From: Larix kaempferi
Lineage: Eukaryota; Streptophyta; Pinopsida; Pinales; Pinaceae
Assembly (NCBI GenBank): GCA_027924585.1
Contig: BSBM01000753.1
Span: 21,595,501-21,659,500, forward strand
Direction: 5' to 3'
Length of the DNA stretch: 64,000 nt
The notes under the pieces were generated by a model. The model was not told where the DNA came from, did no database searches, and saw only the letters and a program-made list of their open reading frames with translations. A program made the position numbers and the translations under genes. This document shows positions 59,798-64,000 of this stretch, in pieces. Numbering within the stretch: the first letter of the stretch is position 1; every line of letters starts with the position of its first letter.

Positions 59798-60815
59798 ATG
59801 AGCTGATCGAGTGAGTGTTTCTCTTGGTGAAATTGGTCAAGAAGGAGAAGGAATTCAACAACAATTTGTGTTGATTCATGGACTTGAGCATGGAGCCTAG
59901 TGTTGGTAAAAAATTGTTACTTTGCTTAAGAAAAAGGGCCATAGAGTGAATTCCCTGGATCTCACCTCCAATGGGATAAATAGGGAAGCCTCTACAAATC
60001 AAGTCCATTCAATCACATATTATATAGAGCCACTACTACAATATATCAGTAACCTCGACAATGATGATAAGGTACTTGGATTCTTTGGAATCTAGCCTGT
60101 TACTATAGGGTTGAGGACTTTAAATCTACTAAATCAAAGTTTATGATAGGACTATGAATGTCCGAGAAAGTTATGAATATTGTATGTTTTCAGGATGTTT
60201 TTCATTATTATTTTTCTAGATTTCTTACTATATAATTTATGGCATTTGAAGAGTCGTCAAATATCAAGGCTCCAACATAAGTCATAAGTTTAGTTTTATT
60301 AGATACCCATGTTCTTCTTTTTGTTAGATACCTACATACTCGTTATTCTTTGAGCATTTTTTTATTAAATGTTCACATTCTCACTGTGCTTTGAACATTT
60401 TTTATTAGATGTTCATGTTCTCAGTGTGCTTTGAGCATTTTTTATTAGATGTTCATGTTCTCACTATGAATTGAGAAATCAAAGAATGGTATTTGAAGGC
60501 TCCTCTCATTGCATTGTTTTGATTTTTGGAAAACAAAAACTATTCAACCTTCCATTATATGATGGAAAAAATTTCAGTTCCATAGCACAGGAGAGTTGGC
60601 TATTGAGGCTAATTGAAGAATTCAAAGCTACTAAGCCAAATGGCCATCGCCTAGGCCTCACTAGCTCATAATCAAAATTTGAATGCCAATTATCATCCTT
60701 TGGTTACACTAAGGAGGTGTTATGAGGTTGGGATAACCAAACCTTCAAGCTCAAGTAAGACCTTAAAAGTTGATACATTTGAGGACATGGACATGGGATA
60801 AAAGGGTTGGTACCT
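59798..60815 (+). pseudogene. Broken duplicate of the MES-type esterase gene (exon 2 and intron 2)
   Basis: The stretch follows 22360-23320 almost throughout, including intron 2, so it is a genomic duplicate and not a retrocopy. Exon 2 reads SVSLGEIGQEGEGIQQQFVL, then IHGLEHGA with a TAG in place of the Trp codon and a TAA in place of the Tyr codon of AWCWYK. The GTACTT donor at 60070 survives. The first exon is replaced by gypsy sequence and exons 3-5 by unrelated DNA from 60816. It lacks Ser, Asp and His of the triad. Confidence 0.88.
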
Positions 60816-61790
60816 ATGATACCATACACATCCATATAGGCCATCATGTCTAGTGTCATCATGTGAGACATAGACACATATTGACACAGTGTTGGACACA
60901 TGTTTTTGACGTGTCATGTTTTAGGACACGTCCAAAAAACATGTCTGACACCGTGTTAGGACGTGTCCCAAAAAAGGACACCATGCCCCTAAAATAGGAC
61001 ACTTCTAAACCCAAAAAACTGTAAAATAACAATTTTACTCTCATTCATTCACATTTTTTAGTGAGGCTTGAGCTCTAAGAGGTTTTTTGTTGCAAGTGAA
61101 GAGCATTATAAGGTTTTCCATCTTGATATACCCCTTTTTGTATTTTCCAATGGCATTCCAACATCTATGTAATACATTTTGATTTTTATGACTTAATGGT
61201 AAATTTTATGAGTCTGTGAGAACCCACTGTACCGTTGGAATTATAGCCCCCCATGTTTGTCATCCTTCTCTGTCTACAGTTTGTGATGTATTTTGATTAT
61301 TCTTCCATATACATTTACATATTACATTGTTTGGCTCTTAGTTTTGATGTATTTTTATTATTCTTCCATGTACATTTACATATTACATAATTGTTTGGAT
61401 CTTAACCTCTCAAATCAAGTTAGGGAGTACACCAATAAGTATTCTGTGTGGGCATATTCCACAAACAACATCACAAGGAGATTCATTTCACATAGGGGAG
61501 GTTACCCCTTCTTTCTATTCCTACCCACAACATTCAATCTAAGTGGCATAATCTAAAATACAAAAGGTGTTTAGTAACGGGAAAATATAATAATAGGGTG
61601 TCGCCCCCATCCATGTAATATAATAAAATAGAAATAGTCCTATTTTGGTTGGATTTCTTATTCCTCTTATTCCTCTTGTAGGAATCCAATAGTTGAGGCG
61701 GGGGAAGCCAATCACCAACCATTTTCCCTTGTTTCAATAGTGGAGTGAGGCCTATCCCTTTCCACTAATAGGATTTTCAGTTAGGTCGAT
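60816..61790. other. Unrelated DNA replacing MES exons 3-5
   Basis: This replaces about 1.19 kb of the parental gene. It contains drifting GGACACGTCC / GACACATG words (60855-60990) and duplicated ATTATTCTTCCATRTACATT segments near 61296 and 61356. No gene is recognised; the 87-codon ORF at 61293-61556 is low in information. Confidence 0.5.
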
Positions 61791-61893
61791 ATCCTCATTC
61801 ATATTGCAACTATGTGACATTCATATATTAATGTTTTACTAGAGAAAAAATCCAGGATGCAAAGCAATAGGTGGGCATCAATTCAACAAGTGC
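61791..61893 (+). pseudogene. 3' tail of the broken MES duplicate
   Basis: CCTCATTCATATTGCAACTA, then ATTCATATATTAATGTTTTA and AAATCCAGGATG, match the end of exon 5 and the 3' flank of the parental gene (24512-24612). This shows that the duplication once covered the whole gene. Confidence 0.75.
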
Positions 61894-62016
61894 TAGGATG
61901 TAGCAAATACCTATCGACATTGCGTAGATGGCAAAAGAAAAGCAGCATGGTAGAATGCCTTTGAAGGAGGAAATTTGGAGTTCACCAGCAATGCTGATGG
62001 GTATTCTCATAGTCAT
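61828..62016 (-). other. 62-codon ORF of unknown origin
   Basis: The frame starts MTMRIPISIAGELQISSFKG and has a hydrophobic stretch CFSFAIYAMSIGICYILALV that could span a membrane. Its far end runs into the MES tail, so it cannot be complete as read. It may be an exon of an unrelated membrane-protein gene, but I recognise no family. Confidence 0.25.
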
Positions 62017-62586
62017 GGTGTACTAAGATTTCATTATTGAGTTGGCTATGGTTTCAAGTAAATTGTCAACAACAGTGTATTTTTAAATTTTATTGTCAAG
62101 ATTCTTCTATGACGTGGCTATTGCATTGCTGATATGTATTGATAATGACGTAGAAAATATTTTATCAAATTTTGGTTTAAGGATTTTTTACTGGACATAT
62201 ATATATCATAGTTAAAGATCTTCAGTACCTCATAACATATATATATAAACATTTAATCTATGATAAAACTAGCCATAGAGATCGCCTTAGCCCATAGCTT
62301 GGAAACTTTTGGCAAACTTCACTTGGAATTGAACCACATTAAATTATGAAGTATATAATTCATTATTTAAATTTTATATGTTGTAATGTAGTATAAATAC
62401 AATTATAATAATCTATACTAATGCATTACAATATGGATAAATTTTTAAGAATTGAAACTTGATTAAGTAAAATTTGAATAACTTTCAATCAAGTTCACTA
62501 ACTACATGTTAATTTATTCATGGGTCAATCCATGAAGGTGGTTCACAATTTTTGGCAAGCGGAGTGGCAAAAATTTGTGCCACGAA
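62017..62586. other. AT-rich spacer
   Basis: No gene or structure seen. Confidence 0.5.
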
Positions 62587-62762
62587 CCCTCGATTGAGGT
62601 ATTTTAAAGCCCTCGAACGAGCTATTGAAACCTCGATCAAAGGTTTTAAAATACCTCGATCGAGGGCTTTAAAGTACCTCGATCGAGGGTTTTAAAAGAC
62701 CTCAAACGAGGGTTTGGTTAAACGCTCGATTGAGGGCTTGGTTAAAATCTCGATCGAGTTGT
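62587..62762. repeat. ~32-bp repeats with CTCGATCGAG palindrome
   Basis: CCTCGATCGAGGG + TTTTAAAA-type units repeat about six times with drift (spacing ~31-34). Each holds a CTCGATCGAG palindrome or a one-base variant of it. Confidence 0.8.
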
Positions 62763-63012
62763 TGAAATAATGAAAAAAACAAACAGGGCCACGGCCGACC
62801 GACCTTGTTTCAACGACATCAACCCCAGTGAAGGAGCTCAACCGAGTAGCTGAGACCACACAACGCTTTGCCACACCGCCATGTAGCCACGTCACGTCAT
62901 GTCGTCCACTCCACTAGGTAAGTGGACCGTAAACCCCCTATTTATTTTTGAAATAAAATTTAATTTCTGGTGTTTTTTTTTGTATAAATTTGTATCAATC
63001 AACAACATTTAT
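62763..63012. other. Short spacer
   Basis: Ordinary sequence with an open but unrecognised minus frame (62895-62692) overlapping the repeat. I see no gene. Confidence 0.5.
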
Positions 63013-63018
63013 GTTGCT

Positions 63019-63085
63019 GGTTTTATTTCTAAATGTGTATTGGCAAGCATAAATGCTATCGAATTACACATTTGGAAATAAAACC
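63019..63085. repeat. Foldback element, copy 1
   Basis: 63019-63039 (GGTTTTATTTCTAAATGTG...) pairs with 63065-63085 over 21 bases with one mismatch. A related foldback lies 250 bp downstream. Confidence 0.65.
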
Positions 63086-63266
63086 GGAAAAATTTATGTT
63101 GCGGTTTTTTTTCCAATAAATTTGAAAACCATTTGAAAACTGATTGAAAAAATGTGTAGCAATTTTAAATTTATGTTCTATGTTTTAAATTTTAAATTTA
63201 TGTTGTATTTATTTTTTCAAGTTATTCATATTTTTGTTTATATCAATTGGTAGCGTTTATGCTACT

Positions 63267-63376
63267 GGTTTTATTTTAAAATGTGTATTGGCACGAAAAA
63301 TGCTGCCTATTATTTTTCAATCCTCTGAGAATGTGAGGAGGATTGAAAAAAAAATATACATATTTCAAAATAAAAC
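63267..63376. repeat. Foldback element, copy 2, with inner hairpin
   Basis: 63267-63287 (GGTTTTATTTTAAAATGTG...) pairs with 63356-63376 with about three mismatches. Inside, TTTTTCAATCCTC (63313-63325) pairs perfectly with GAGGATTGAAAAA (63338-63350). Confidence 0.65.
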
Positions 63377-63483
63377 TGGCAACATAAACGTTGCCAGTTA
63401 AACGTTCCCGACTTTTTTCCAATATAAAGTCATATAACCATGTAACAAAAACCATTAACATTATAAAAAAAACATTTGAAAAC

Positions 63484-64000
63484 CTTTGAAATTGAAATTG
63501 AAATTTTAAATTAAAATTGAAATATTAATTACAGATTTCAATTGCAATTGAAATTTGTAATTGAAATTGCAATTGGATTTGTAAGTGGAATTGCAATTGA
63601 AATTGGAAATTTAAATTGAAATTTGAAATTTGAAATTCGAAAATGAAAATGAAAGTGAAAATGAAATTAATATTGGAAATTGATATTGAAATGAAATTTG
63701 AAATGCAATTGAAATTAAAAATTGAAAATTGAAATGGAAATGGAAATGAAAATTGAGAATTGGAAATGGAATTAGAATTGGAAATCGAAATTGAAATCGA
63801 AATTTGAAAACCTTTGAAATTGAAATTGAAATTTTAATTACATATTTCAATTGCAATTTCAATTTGAATTGTAAATTGCAATTTCATTTTCAATTTGATG
63901 AAATTGCAAATTGAAATTTGAATTTGATTTTGAAATTGAAATTGAATTTGAAAATTGACATTTGAAATTGAAATTGGTATTGGAAGCTGGAAATGGAAAT
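63484..64000. repeat. AAATTG-type low-complexity repeat, runs off the window
   Basis: Irregular GAAATT / GAAATG / AATTGA hexamers fill the interval and continue past the end. AACCTTTGAAATTGAAATTG appears at 63481 and again near 63809, so a ~328-bp larger duplication is likely. The minus-strand F/Q-rich frame (63862-63611) is its translation. Confidence 0.85.

Noticed and set aside
63611-63862. F/Q-rich minus ORF at the right end
   Set aside because: Translation of the GAAATT repeat.

Overview
The window is nuclear DNA from a large-genome seed plant, most likely a gymnosperm such as a conifer. The evidence is AT-rich, intron-bearing DNA with few genes, decayed Ty3/gypsy and LINE elements, a large satellite array, and plant-only gene families (MES-type esterase, PDR/ABCG transporter, 4CL-like ligase, isoflavone-reductase-like, PPR). 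The taxon is inferred from this character, not from a marker gene.

Layout. 1-4131: no gene. 4132-7924: three head-to-tail copies of a 1.3-kb unit. 7925-16250: AT-rich, with one truncated 4CL-like first exon at 10805-11074. 16250-18501: short duplications, unrecognised ORFs and a PPR fragment. 19843-21105: head-to-tail units carrying degenerate 5S rRNA sequence on the minus strand, one split by a 304-bp insertion. 22218-24413: the only gene that looks intact, a five-exon MES-type alpha/beta hydrolase with an N-terminal signal-like segment. 26088-27085: exons 1-2 of a PDR-type ABC transporter, followed directly by the last exon of an isoflavone-reductase-like gene.

31010-44170 is a satellite array built on a 20-bp unit with two WRKY W-box cores per unit. 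It changes strand repeatedly and is interrupted by a 6.77-kb insertion (34203-40971). That insertion is flanked by a 5-bp duplication and carries a 1091-codon reading frame with three in-frame stops. 44171-47517 is AT-rich with one strong 128-bp hairpin. 47518-50825 is a non-LTR retrotransposon with exact 17-bp target duplications, whose 5' part is inverted in the way twin priming predicts. 54933-59790 is a decayed minus-strand Ty3/gypsy element that keeps its 3' LTR and polypurine tract but lacks a 5' LTR. It abuts a broken genomic duplicate of the MES gene (59798-60815, tail at 61791-61893). The window ends in short hairpins and a long AAATTG-type repeat that runs off the edge.

No operon-like cooperation is expected or seen. 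The region is one probably working esterase gene among gene fragments and several layers of transposon and satellite DNA. The most unusual features are the W-box satellite with its palindromic strand switches, the transposon-like insertion whose two ends do not match as LTRs, and the 5S-derived units.
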